Source: Clostridiales bacterium (lineage in GTDB: Bacteria > Bacillota > Clostridia > Lachnospirales > Lachnospiraceae). From it: DNA of 64,000 nucleotides. The stretch's first letter is position 1, and every line of letters starts with the position of its first letter. The stretch lies in assembly GCA_012519695.1 (NCBI GenBank), contig JAAYPT010000024.1, forward strand, positions 16,683-80,682, written 5' to 3'. Of this stretch, positions 35,008 through 42,865 are shown one piece after another. The position numbers and the translations under genes are program-made. The notes under the pieces were generated by a model, which saw only the letters and a list, made by a program, of their open reading frames with translations, was not told the DNA's origin and searched no databases.

Positions 35008-35040
35008 AAAAATTGAATATTAGAAATTTGGATTTAGCTG

Positions 35041-35069
35041 TTTCAATAATAGAAATCATATGGTATAAT
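35041..35069 (+). promoter_or_regulatory. Promoter of ychF
   Basis: TTTCAA (35041-35046), 17 bp, extended -10 TGGTATAAT (35061-35069), 113 bp before the gene. Confidence 0.55.
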
Positions 35070-35181
35070 ATAAGGCTGTATTAAGTTATTAAAAGGGTTT
35101 TGAAAATTATATAAATATGAATAGAAACAGAAAGGCAGAAATCCATATAAACCAAGGATATCTGAGTAGGTGTAGGATAAA

Positions 35182-36279
35182 ATGAAATTAGGAATCGTAG
35201 GATTACCAAATGTAGGAAAAAGTACATTATTCAACTCATTAACAAAGGCAGGAGCAGAATCAGCGAACTATCCATTCTGTACCATCGATCCAAACGTGGG
35301 AATTGTAACCGTTCCGGATGAACGTTTGAAACTGCTTGGAGATTTATATCATTCCAAGAAGGTAACACCTGCTGTTATTGAATTTGTTGATATTGCAGGA
35401 TTGGTAAAAGGTGCAAGTAAAGGAGAAGGTCTGGGAAACCAGTTCTTATCTAACATTCGTGAAGTAGATGCTATTGTGCATGTAGTACGTTGTTTTGAAG
35501 ATACCAATATTGTGCATGTAGACGGAAGTATTGATCCGGTTCGTGATATTGAAACCATTAACTTAGAATTGGTTTTCTCAGATATCGAGATTTTGGAACG
35601 TAGAATTGCAAAAACAGCTAAGGCTGCCAGAATGGACAAGACACTTGCAAAAGAATTAAAATTGTTAGAGAGAGTAAAAGCACATCTGGAAGATGGAAAA
35701 CTGGCAAAAACATTTGAATTAGAAGACGAGGATGAAGAAGAGTGGTTTAAGGGATATAACCTGTTGACTGCAAAGCCGGTAATCTATGCTGCAAACGTAT
35801 CAGAAGACGATTTGGCAGATGATGGAGCAAATAATAAGTTTGTTCAGGAAGTGCGCGAAAATGCAAAAGAAGAAGGCTGTGAAGTATTTGTTATCTGTGC
35901 CCAGATTGAACAGGAAATTGCAGAATTAGATGATGAAGAAAAAGCAATGTTCTTAGAGGAACTGGGATTAAAAGAATCCGGACTTGAGAAGTTAATAAAG
36001 GCAAGTTATAGTCTTCTTGGCTTAATCAGTTATCTGACAGCAGGAGAAGACGAGACAAGAGCATGGACAATCAAGAAAGGAACAAAGGCACCACAGGCGG
36101 CAGGTAAGATTCACTCTGACTTTGAGCGTGGATTTATCCGTGCGGAAGTAGTAAACTATCAGGATTTATTAGATTGTGGTTCCCTTTCCGCAGCAAAAGA
36201 AAAAGGTTTGGTCGGACTGGAAGGAAAAGAATATGTAGTAAAAGACGGAGATGTAATTTTGTTCCGTTTTAACGTATAA
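35182..36279 (+). CDS. ychF: Redox-regulated Obg-family ATPase YchF
   Basis: 365-aa Obg-family P-loop protein that prefers ATP, binds ribosomes and is linked to oxidative-stress control. G1 [16 protein letters not shown] is at residues 6-21, the switch region [11 protein letters not shown]3 [17 protein letters not shown], and a degenerate G4 that explains the ATP preference. C-terminal TGS domain ([17 protein letters not shown]). Full length. It lies outside the accessory island and is followed by a strong terminator. Confidence 0.95.
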   Translation: MKLGIVGLPNVGKSTLFNSLTKAGAESANYPFCTIDPNVGIVTVPDERLKLLGDLYHSKKVTPAVIEFVDIAGLVKGASKGEGLGNQFLSNIREVDAIVHVVRCFEDTNIVHVDGSIDPVRDIETINLELVFSDIEILERRIAKTAKAARMDKTLAKELKLLERVKAHLEDGKLAKTFELEDEDEEEWFKGYNLLTAKPVIYAANVSEDDLADDGANNKFVQEVRENAKEEGCEVFVICAQIEQEIAELDDEEKAMFLEELGLKESGLEKLIKASYSLLGLISYLTAGEDETRAWTIKKGTKAPQAAGKIHSDFERGFIRAEVVNYQDLLDCGSLSAAKEKGLVGLEGKEYVVKDGDVILFRFNV

Positions 36280-36290
36280 GCGACTTATAG

Positions 36291-36333
36291 AAAAGGCAGA
36301 ATCAATCGTGCTGATTGGTTCTGCCTTTTTGGG
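36291..36333 (+). terminator. Rho-independent terminator of ychF
   Basis: 17-bp stem 36291-36307 / 36313-36329 (one G-U), 5-nt loop, then TTTTT. A-rich 5' side may let it act for the - strand CPBP gene too. Confidence 0.88.
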
Positions 36334-36401
36334 TTATTTTCGATATATTTAATACAATGTATGGAATGCAATATGTTTATGTTAATTGTTTATGCTAATG
36401 G

Positions 36402-37247
36402 TTATACTATGGCACGTTCGTTAATGCCTTTATTATATAGATAAGAGCCAATCCATATGGCCAAAACTGTAATAGGTAGCATGAGATAAAAGCTCATGTA
36501 GAAGCTAGGAAGCAAGGTGCCCCATGCATTAAACAACATATGAAATAAAATGGAAAGATAGATGCTGCCGCCACGGTTGCATACATATCCACAGAACAGA
36601 CCGACTACAAAAGCATAAGTTCCCTGTACCACATTTCCATGAAAGGCACCGAAGAGAAATGCCTGAAGAATATTAGCAACCCAAAACGGCATAATCCGTT
36701 TGGCATAATGCATGGTAACACCACGGAAAATAAGCTCTTCGCTAATTGGTGCGATAATTACAGAGTATACAGCAAGTAAAGGAGAAATATCACTGAATCC
36801 GGCTGTTTCCATAATAGAAGTATAGGTATCATACCAGGCAGGATGAATAAGGTTAATCAAAACTACCAGATAAGAAGCAACATACTGCATACCAACAATA
36901 AGAAATAAAAGACCGAAAAATGTTTTCAAATTAATAATTTCAGAAAATTTTCGTTTTGGAACCTTTTTCGGAACAAACTTTTTCCAGTACCAGAAACACA
37001 TAATCAATCCTGCAATTACAGCATAAATAACAGAGATTAAAATAGAAAAGTCACCGGAAACTGCATTTGTAATGGCAGATTGAAAGCTATCTAAGTCAGA
37101 AAAATATTCCGGGTGTTTTGCTAATAAAGAAGCAGATTTTAGCATAACTGCAGGAATTGAAACTGCCAATTGAATACCAAATGCTAACAAAACTGGAAGC
37201 AGACAAAATAAAACACTACCTATTTTTTTTAATACTTTTTTCATCAT
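36402..37247 (-). CDS. CPBP-family intramembrane glutamic endopeptidase
   Basis: 281 aa, about eight hydrophobic segments. The CAAX-protease/bacteriocin-processing (CPBP, PF02517) motifs are intact: EELIFRGVTMHY (EExxxR), AFLFGAFHGNVVQG (FxxxH) and LFHMLFNAWG (HxxxN). Members process prenylated or membrane-bound peptides or give immunity to bacteriocins; no partner gene is next to it. A longer frame begins at 37280, but GGAAAGGAT precedes the ATGATG at 37247, which I take as start. Transcribed opposite to its neighbours. Confidence 0.88.
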   Translation of the reverse strand: MMKKVLKKIGSVLFCLLPVLLAFGIQLAVSIPAVMLKSASLLAKHPEYFSDLDSFQSAITNAVSGDFSILISVIYAVIAGLIMCFWYWKKFVPKKVPKRKFSEIINLKTFFGLLFLIVGMQYVASYLVVLINLIHPAWYDTYTSIMETAGFSDISPLLAVYSVIIAPISEELIFRGVTMHYAKRIMPFWVANILQAFLFGAFHGNVVQGTYAFVVGLFCGYVCNRGGSIYLSILFHMLFNAWGTLLPSFYMSFYLMLPITVLAIWIGSYLYNKGINERAIV

Positions 37248-37370
37248 AAAATATCCTTTCCGAGTTATTTTTATCCACAAAAGAGTGTATAAAAAAGTTA
37301 TCTATTGTATTAGTCTAGCAGTACAATCTAAGAAAATCAATAGAGTTTTTATGAAAAAATAATTTTTATA

Positions 37371-37468
37371 TTGACAATTTAAAAAACAGGTATTATTATT
37401 GCTTTAACCTAAAATCAGATACGAACTCAATGGAGAGTTTTGCAATAGCAAAATTCTCTATTTTTTTA
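37371..37468 (+). ncRNA. Promoter followed within 60 nt by a terminator: short leader or small RNA
   Basis: TTGACA (37371-37376), 17 bp, TATTAT (37394-37399) is a good promoter. About 30 nt after the expected start comes a terminator: GAGAGTTTTGC (37433-37443) / GCAAAATTCTC (37448-37458) and TATTTTTTT. The transcript would be 50-60 nt. It could be an attenuated leader of the ABC genes 300 bp downstream or the remnant of one. Repeat copy 3 begins in its T-tract. Confidence 0.45.
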
Positions 37469-37593
37469 TGTAATAGGAAATTACGTCCTATTACATAAAA
37501 AACGCTCCGCTAAGGAAACGCACCTCGCGGAGAAGAAATTAGTCGTAAACGACACCGCTCGGGCGCGAAAGAGTCCGACAAGCGGACTCTTTG
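37468..37593 (+). repeat. Terminator-associated multi-hairpin repeat, copy 3
   Basis: Same order of stems as copies 1 and 2: 11-bp ATGTAATAGGA / TCCTATTACAT (37468-37478 / 37486-37496), CTCCGC/GCGGAG (37505-37532), GTCG/CGAC with TAAA loop (37542-37553), AAAGAGTCCG/CGGACTCTTT (37568-37592). It starts at the end of the T-tract of the preceding terminator. Confidence 0.85.
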
Positions 37594-37669
37594 TTCTACC
37601 TGGAGTAGAATATTTTTGATTTACATAATCTTAAATAAGTAGAAAAAATAGAAAAGAGGAAGTAAATAA

Positions 37670-37750
37670 GTAAAAATAATACTTCAGAACATTGACTTTA
37701 CGGATACCTATGCAAAGGTAAAACAGGTAATCATCGTAAGAGCCAAATAA
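37670..37750 (+). pseudogene. C-terminal stub of a lost amino-acid-binding protein
   Basis: An open stretch of 26 codons ending at TAA 37748-37750 reads ...NIDFTDTYAKVKQVIIVRAK, which resembles the last strand of family-3 amino-acid-binding proteins. It lies exactly where the binding-protein gene would normally stand, 19 nt before the permease. The rest of the gene is gone; the repeat element and a terminator occupy the space. The identification rests on a short segment. Confidence 0.4.
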
Positions 37751-37769
37751 GTGGGATGGAGGAAAAATT

Positions 37770-38459
37770 TTGCAAGCATTTATAGAAGATTTTAGGCTTA
37801 ATTTTATAGAAGATGGTCGATATAAATATATTTTACAGGGATTAGGAAATACACTGATTATTTCACTGTTGGCAGTACTTGTAGGTATTGCAATTGGATT
37901 TTTGGTAGCAATTATTCGTTCCAACCATGATAAAACCGGACATATGAAAGTTGCCAATGCACTGTGTAAAATATATTTGACAGTGGTGCGTGGAACCCCG
38001 ACTATGATACAGCTTTTGATTATTTACTATGTTATTTTTGCAACTGTAAATGTACCAAAGATAGTGGTAGCGTTTGTAGCATTTGGACTGAATTCCGGTG
38101 CTTATGTAGCAGAGATAGTTCGTTCCGGAATCATGGCAGTGGATCAGGGGCAGTTTGAAGCAGGAAGAAGCCTTGGACTAAACTATAAGCAGACCATGCG
38201 TTACATAGTAATGCCACAGGCATTCAAAAATGTTTTGCCGGCTCTTGGAAATGAATTTATTGTCTTGTTAAAGGAAACATCTATCAGTGGATATATCGGA
38301 TTAACAGATTTAACTCACGGAGGAGATATTATTCGTGGAATTACTTATTCCCCATTGTTACCGTTATTGGCAGTCGCAATTATCTATCTGATTTTAGTAA
38401 TGGGACTTTCCTATTGCATGGGAAGATTAGAAAGGAGACTGAGAACAAATGAACGGTGA
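37770..38459 (+). CDS. Polar amino-acid ABC transporter permease (HisM/GlnP type)
   Basis: 229-aa inner-membrane permease with about five helices. It starts at TTG 37770, supported by GGAGGAAA 8 nt upstream and by the typical N-terminus ([20 protein letters not shown]). The family's EAA loop is near residue 130-150 ([28 protein letters not shown]). It overlaps the ATPase gene by 11 nt. Amino-acid importers of this family need a solute-binding protein, which is missing here except for a possible stub upstream; it may borrow one from elsewhere. Confidence 0.92.
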   Translation: MQAFIEDFRLNFIEDGRYKYILQGLGNTLIISLLAVLVGIAIGFLVAIIRSNHDKTGHMKVANALCKIYLTVVRGTPTMIQLLIIYYVIFATVNVPKIVVAFVAFGLNSGAYVAEIVRSGIMAVDQGQFEAGRSLGLNYKQTMRYIVMPQAFKNVLPALGNEFIVLLKETSISGYIGLTDLTHGGDIIRGITYSPLLPLLAVAIIYLILVMGLSYCMGRLERRLRTNER

Positions 38460-39186
38460 TACATTGATAGAAGTAAGAGACTTGCATAAATATTATGGAA
38501 AACATGAGGTTTTAAGAGGAATAGATACCCAGATATGTCAAGGCGAAGTAGTAGCTATTATCGGACCTTCCGGATGTGGAAAGTCAACATTTCTTCGTTC
38601 CTTGAATCTATTAGAACCGCCAACAAAGGGACAGGTTATTTTTGAAGGAAATGACATTACAGCACCGGGAACAGATGTAGATAAGATTCGTCAGAAAATA
38701 GGTATGGTATTTCAGCAGTTTAATCTGTTTGCAAATATGAATATCCGAGATAATATTACACTGGCTCCGGTAAAGCTTGGAATTATGACAAAAGAGCAGG
38801 CGGAAAAGAGAGCATTAGAATTATTAGAACGTGTAGGACTTCCAGATAAGGCAGAGGCTTATCCGGCGATGCTTTCCGGTGGACAAAAACAGCGAATTGC
38901 CATTGCAAGAGCACTTGCTATGAATCCGGATGTTATGCTTTTTGATGAACCTACTTCTGCGTTAGACCCAGAAATGGTAGGTGAAGTGCTTGGAATTATG
39001 AAAGAGCTTGCAAGAGATGGTATGACTATGGTAGTAGTTACCCATGAAATGGGATTTGCAAGAGAAGTTGCTTCCAGAGTCATGTTTATAAATGAAGGTT
39101 TAATTCAGGAAGAAAATACACCACAGGAATTTTTTGAACATCCTAAGAATGCAAGATTACAGGAATTTTTGTCGAAGGTGTTATAG
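38449..39186 (+). CDS. Polar amino-acid ABC transporter ATP-binding protein (GlnQ type)
   Basis: 245 aa. Walker [16 protein letters not shown] (residues 38-52), Q-loop [11 protein letters not shown], signature [15 protein letters not shown], Walker [16 protein letters not shown]-loop VVTHEMGFA. It matches the HisP/GlnQ group that energises amino-acid uptake through the overlapping permease. A clear terminator follows. Confidence 0.95.
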   Translation: MNGDTLIEVRDLHKYYGKHEVLRGIDTQICQGEVVAIIGPSGCGKSTFLRSLNLLEPPTKGQVIFEGNDITAPGTDVDKIRQKIGMVFQQFNLFANMNIRDNITLAPVKLGIMTKEQAEKRALELLERVGLPDKAEAYPAMLSGGQKQRIAIARALAMNPDVMLFDEPTSALDPEMVGEVLGIMKELARDGMTMVVVTHEMGFAREVASRVMFINEGLIQEENTPQEFFEHPKNARLQEFLSKVL

Positions 39187-39198
39187 AGTTTTTTAAAG

Positions 39199-39241
39199 AC
39201 AACCATATTTGAGAAGAAAATCTCAGATATGGTTGTTTTTT
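39199..39241 (+). terminator. Rho-independent terminator of the amino-acid ABC genes
   Basis: 16-bp stem 39199-39214 / 39221-39236 with one mismatch, 6-nt loop, T6 tract. Confidence 0.88.
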
Positions 39242-39252
39242 GTGATATAAAA

Positions 39253-39280
39253 ACTTCCCCTTAATTACTTAAGGGGAAGT
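39253..39280 (-). terminator. Rho-independent terminator of the DUF1836 gene
   Basis: 12-bp perfect stem ACTTCCCCTTAA / TTAAGGGGAAGT around a TTAC loop. On the minus strand it is followed by TTTTT. Confidence 0.8.
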
Positions 39281-39323
39281 ATATCAGTTTTAGTATTCTA
39301 TTTGGTAAATTATATTTCAAAAA

Positions 39324-40004
39324 TCAGTTCTTTTCGGATTCTTTCTCTTTTTCTTTTTCTTTTTTACTTTCCTTATTCTTGGACTTGGAATCTGTTTCAG
39401 CTTCCTTTTTTTCACGTTCTGTAATTTTTAAATCAATTAACTTTTCAATTAACTGTTTTTTTACATATACATCAAAACTCAACATACAGATAAAAGCAAA
39501 TTGCTGTAAATCTTCTCTGTCCTCTTCGGAAACATCAGCAAATGTTTGATGGCTGGTATTGTACTTCTTGGTAATATCTTTTTGCAGGCTTAAAACTTCA
39601 GACTTTTCTAAACGAAAGACTTCGGAATAAATATCTTCCAAATTGAAGTTTAAGTCAGAAGCAAAATATTTGTCTGTAATGGGATTTAAAATCTCCTGAA
39701 TATCACCGATACTTAAAATATTTTTAAAGTAATAAATAAAAATGAGAGCAAGTAAATGCTCTTTGGAGTATTTCTTTTTTATCGGTGGTGGTAGCAGATT
39801 GTTTTTCGCATAGTTGTTAATCATGGTCTTGGTAAGAACCTTGTCCTCAGGATGACGCTTTGATACGGCAAGCTGAGAGTCCATGAAAGTAGTTACCTGA
39901 TCCATGTATAAATCTATATTGGGAAGATCTTCCGGTTTTACATAGTCGATTCGGGAAAGACTTTCTAATATGCTGTTTAGTAAATCTTTTGCATCTATTG
40001 TCAT
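39324..40004 (-). CDS. DUF1836-domain protein
   Basis: 226 aa, cytosolic. Residues about 25-165 match the DUF1836 pattern (VTTFMDSQLAV, KTMINNYAKNNLLPPPIKKKYSKEHL, LALIFIYYFKNILSIGDIQ), a MerR-like helical DNA-binding fold of unknown role. The last 35 residues are a Lys/Glu-rich low-complexity tail (ESKKEKEKEKESEKN). The open frame extends 23 codons upstream to 40073, but GAGGTG lies 7 nt before the ATG at 40004. It is divergent from pcrA. Confidence 0.82.
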   Translation of the reverse strand: MTIDAKDLLNSILESLSRIDYVKPEDLPNIDLYMDQVTTFMDSQLAVSKRHPEDKVLTKTMINNYAKNNLLPPPIKKKYSKEHLLALIFIYYFKNILSIGDIQEILNPITDKYFASDLNFNLEDIYSEVFRLEKSEVLSLQKDITKKYNTSHQTFADVSEEDREDLQQFAFICMLSFDVYVKKQLIEKLIDLKITEREKKEAETDSKSKNKESKKEKEKEKESEKN

Positions 40005-40079
40005 TTGTTTCACCTCAGTCTCTATTATATAGTATTGAAAACTATATGACAAGTGTTTTATGGCTTTTTCCAAAAACGG

Positions 40080-40150
40080 TTGAAATCTCCCACAATATCC
40101 TTTATAATAAACATATGTTTGATTTGAGAAACTCGTCTATCGGGTTTCTC
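40080..40150 (+). promoter_or_regulatory. pcrA promoter with a leader attenuator
   Basis: TTGAAA (40080-40085), 17 bp, TATAAT (40103-40108). Some 15 nt past the expected start is a hairpin GAGAAACTCG (40126-40135) / CGGGTTTCTC (40141-40150), followed by TAGTTTTTT. This is a Rho-independent terminator inside the leader. CTCT (40148-40151) can instead pair with AGAG of the ribosome binding site (40160-40164). Confidence 0.55.
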
Positions 40151-40174
40151 TAGTTTTTTGAGAGGATAAAGATT

Positions 40175-42424
40175 ATGAGTATGTACGATACATTAAATTC
40201 CATGCAGCAGGAAGCTGTATTTCATACGGAAGGTCCGGTTCTGATTTTGGCTGGTGCAGGTTCCGGTAAGACGCGTGTACTTACCCACAGAACCGTATAT
40301 TTAATAGAGGAAAAAAAGGTAAATCCTTACAATATCATGGCGATTACCTTTACAAATAAAGCAGCAGGAGAAATGCGGGAACGTATTGATGATTTAGTAG
40401 GATTTGGTTCAGAAAGCATCTGGGTATCTACATTCCACTCTACCTGTGTGAGAATTTTAAGACGTCATATTGACCGTTTGGGCTATGATAGCAATTTTAC
40501 CATTTATGATACCGATGATCAGAAGACGCTGATGAAGGATATTTGTAAAAGATTGCAGATTGACACCAAGATATATAAGGAAAAGAGTTTTATGGCGGTA
40601 ATTTCTTCTGCAAAGGATGAATTGATTTCACCGGAAGCGTTTACACTAAATGCAGCAGGAGATTTTGCAAAAGAAAAACAGGCAGCAGTTTATCGGGAAT
40701 ATCAGGCAGAACTTCGCAAGAACAATGCACTGGATTTTGACGATTTAATTGTAAAAACCGTAGAGTTATTTCAAAATGATGCAGAAGTGTTAGATTACTA
40801 TCAGGAACGTTTTAAATATATCATGGTGGACGAGTATCAGGATACCAATACCGCACAGTTCCAGTTGATTAAGTTGTTGGCAGGCAAATATCAGAACCTT
40901 TGTGTGGTTGGTGATGATGACCAGTCTATTTATAAGTTCCGTGGTGCAAATATCAAAAATATTTTGAATTTTGAAGAAGTATATCCAAATGCAAAGGTAA
41001 TTAAGTTAGAGCAGAATTATCGTTCTACTCAGAACATTCTGAATGCAGCCAATGGTGTGATTTCCAACAATGTAGGTAGAAAATCCAAGGTACTTTGGAC
41101 AGACAATGCAGAGGGAGAGAAGATTAACTTCCAGCAGTTTGATACTGCTTACGAAGAGGCGGATTATGTGATTCGGGATATTCGAAAGAAAGTAAAAGAG
41201 GGTACTTATAATTATGGAGATTGTGCTATCCTATATCGTACCAATGCACAGTCTCGTTTGTTTGAAGAACGATTTGTGGTAAATAATACACCATATAAGA
41301 TTGTAGGTGGTGTAAACTTCTATGCCAGAAAAGAAATCAAGGATTTACTGGCATATTTAAAGACTATTGATAACGGTAGAGATGACCTTGCAGTACGAAG
41401 AATTATCAATGTGCCAAAGCGTGGAATCGGAGCAACTACATTATCCAGAGTCCAGACCTATGCACAGGAAAATGATTTGAGTTTTTATAATGCGTTGAAA
41501 TTTGCAGATGATATTCCATCCATTGGAAAGGCAGGAGCAAAGATTAAGCCGTTTGTTACTTTTATTCAGTCCATGCGTAGCAAAGTGGAGTATTTAAGTC
41601 CGTCACAGTTATTGCAGGATATTATCGAAGAAACAGGATATGTGGCAGAATTAGAGGCAGAAAATACCGAAGAAGCACAGGCGCGTATCGAAAACATTGA
41701 TGAATTGATTAGTAAAATTGTTACCTATGAAGAGGGAGAAGAAAATCCAACCTTAAGTGGATTTTTAGAGGAAGTTGCGTTAGTAGCAGATATTGATGAC
41801 CTTCAGGAAGGCAATGATTATGTAGTGTTGATGACATTGCATAGTGCAAAAGGTTTGGAATTTCCAAATGTTTACTTAGTAGGTATGGAGGATGGAATCT
41901 TCCCAAGCTATATGACAATCACAGCGGATGATCCATCTGAAATCGAAGAGGAGCGTCGTTTGTGTTATGTGGGAATTACCCGTGCCATGAAAGATTTAAC
42001 AATTACTTGTGCGAAACAACGTATGATTCGTGGAGAAACACAATATAATAAAGTGTCAAGGTTTGTAAAAGAGGTTCCAAGGAATCTTCTGACAGGAGCA
42101 GTACGCAATCCTTCTGTGACAAAGACATTATCAGAAGCACCCAGTCAGTCTTTCCGTCAGGCGAATTCCAAAGTGAATCCGATTTTCAGTACCAGAAATA
42201 CCTATGAAACCAAGCCATATCAGAGTGCAACTTTTTCCAGCAATGCCACCAGCAAAATTTCACTGGATTATACAAATGGTGACAGAGTAAGACATATGAA
42301 GTTTGGAGAAGGAACAGTCACTCAGATAGTAGAAGGCGGACGTGATTATGAGGTAACAGTAGACTTTGACAAGGTAGGAACAAAGAAAATGTTTGCTTCT
42401 TTTGCAAAACTAAAAAAAGTATAA
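40175..42424 (+). CDS. pcrA: ATP-dependent DNA helicase PcrA (UvrD family)
   Basis: 3'-5' superfamily-1 helicase acting in nucleotide excision repair, replication-conflict resolution and plasmid replication. 749 aa, usual size. Walker A GAGSGKTRVLTHR (near residue 28), FTNKAAGEM, DEYQDTN (Walker B), GDDDQSIYKFRGA, EQNYRST, and TLHSAKGLEFPNV are in order. The C-terminus has the PcrA-type GDRVRHMKFGEGTV tail that binds RNA polymerase. GAGAGGATAAAG precedes ATG. The leader appears to hold an attenuator. Confidence 0.97.
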   Translation: MSMYDTLNSMQQEAVFHTEGPVLILAGAGSGKTRVLTHRTVYLIEEKKVNPYNIMAITFTNKAAGEMRERIDDLVGFGSESIWVSTFHSTCVRILRRHIDRLGYDSNFTIYDTDDQKTLMKDICKRLQIDTKIYKEKSFMAVISSAKDELISPEAFTLNAAGDFAKEKQAAVYREYQAELRKNNALDFDDLIVKTVELFQNDAEVLDYYQERFKYIMVDEYQDTNTAQFQLIKLLAGKYQNLCVVGDDDQSIYKFRGANIKNILNFEEVYPNAKVIKLEQNYRSTQNILNAANGVISNNVGRKSKVLWTDNAEGEKINFQQFDTAYEEADYVIRDIRKKVKEGTYNYGDCAILYRTNAQSRLFEERFVVNNTPYKIVGGVNFYARKEIKDLLAYLKTIDNGRDDLAVRRIINVPKRGIGATTLSRVQTYAQENDLSFYNALKFADDIPSIGKAGAKIKPFVTFIQSMRSKVEYLSPSQLLQDIIEETGYVAELEAENTEEAQARIENIDELISKIVTYEEGEENPTLSGFLEEVALVADIDDLQEGNDYVVLMTLHSAKGLEFPNVYLVGMEDGIFPSYMTITADDPSEIEEERRLCYVGITRAMKDLTITCAKQRMIRGETQYNKVSRFVKEVPRNLLTGAVRNPSVTKTLSEAPSQSFRQANSKVNPIFSTRNTYETKPYQSATFSSNATSKISLDYTNGDRVRHMKFGEGTVTQIVEGGRDYEVTVDFDKVGTKKMFASFAKLKKV

Positions 42425-42527
42425 AATTTGTAAAAATTGGTATGCTAACAGGCAAAGATGTGGTATACTAAAAGCAACTTAAAAGTTGAGATTATCAACA
42501 AATAGAAACGGAGAAGGAGCGGTAATT

Positions 42528-42785
42528 ATGAATAAAGAAAAATTTGATGAATTATTAAGCACAGTGAAATTGAATGACTTACTGCACAAACAAGAAAAGG
42601 AAGAGAAGAAGTCTAAGGCACTTTGGATATTTGCTATTATTGGTGGAGTAGCAGCAGTAGCAGCTATTGCATACGGTGTATACCGTTTCTTTACACCAGA
42701 TTATTTAGAAGATTTCGAAGATGACTTTGATGACGACTTCGAAGATGATTTCTTCGATGACGAAGATGACACTGAGGAAGAATAA
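42528..42785 (+). CDS. Small membrane protein with a very acidic tail
   Basis: 85 aa. A charged N-terminal helix (FDELLSTVKLNDLLHKQEKE) precedes one transmembrane segment (about 28-51, LWIFAIIGGVAAVAAIAYGV), and the last 30 residues are almost entirely Asp/Glu/Phe (a DDxxDDF pattern). I do not know the function; similar small acidic membrane proteins are common in Lachnospiraceae. Start at ATG 42528 with GGAG upstream; an extended -10 TGGTATACT is at 42461-42469. It ends before a terminator. Confidence 0.75.
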   Translation: MNKEKFDELLSTVKLNDLLHKQEKEEKKSKALWIFAIIGGVAAVAAIAYGVYRFFTPDYLEDFEDDFDDDFEDDFFDDEDDTEEE

Positions 42786-42814
42786 GAAGAATTATAGAAA
42801 TATGTGACTAGTAA

Positions 42815-42848
42815 GAAGCTCCCGTATTAGCTGATGCGGGAGCTTTTT
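42815..42848 (+). terminator. Rho-independent terminator after the small acidic protein gene
   Basis: AAGCTCCCG (stem) ... CGGGAGCTT followed by TTTT, with inner pairing ATTAGCTGAT. It ends only about 18 bases before the rlmD start. Confidence 0.85.
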
Positions 42849-42865
42849 CTGCAAACGGAGGCATT

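Larger units (their letters stand above)
27927..35010. other. Accessory island between thiN and ychF
   Basis: About 7 kb with a different character from its flanks: loose spacing, long gene-poor stretches, three decayed genes, two MATE pumps and two transcription factors, between two conserved housekeeping genes. The left edge lies in a diverged repeat copy. No tRNA, integrase or clear end repeats are visible, so the entry mechanism is not shown. From 28009 to 28280 I see only a possible hairpin CAGGCAG (near 28153) / CTGCCTG (near 28179) followed by CATCTTTT. Confidence 0.5.

Noticed and set aside
27927..35010. Prophage or ICE in the thiN-ychF island
   Set aside because: No integrase, structural, replication or transfer gene is present, and no tRNA or end repeats were seen.
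2388..37593. CRISPR-like array from the repeated elements
   Set aside because: The copies are 11-24 kb apart with no spacers or cas genes.
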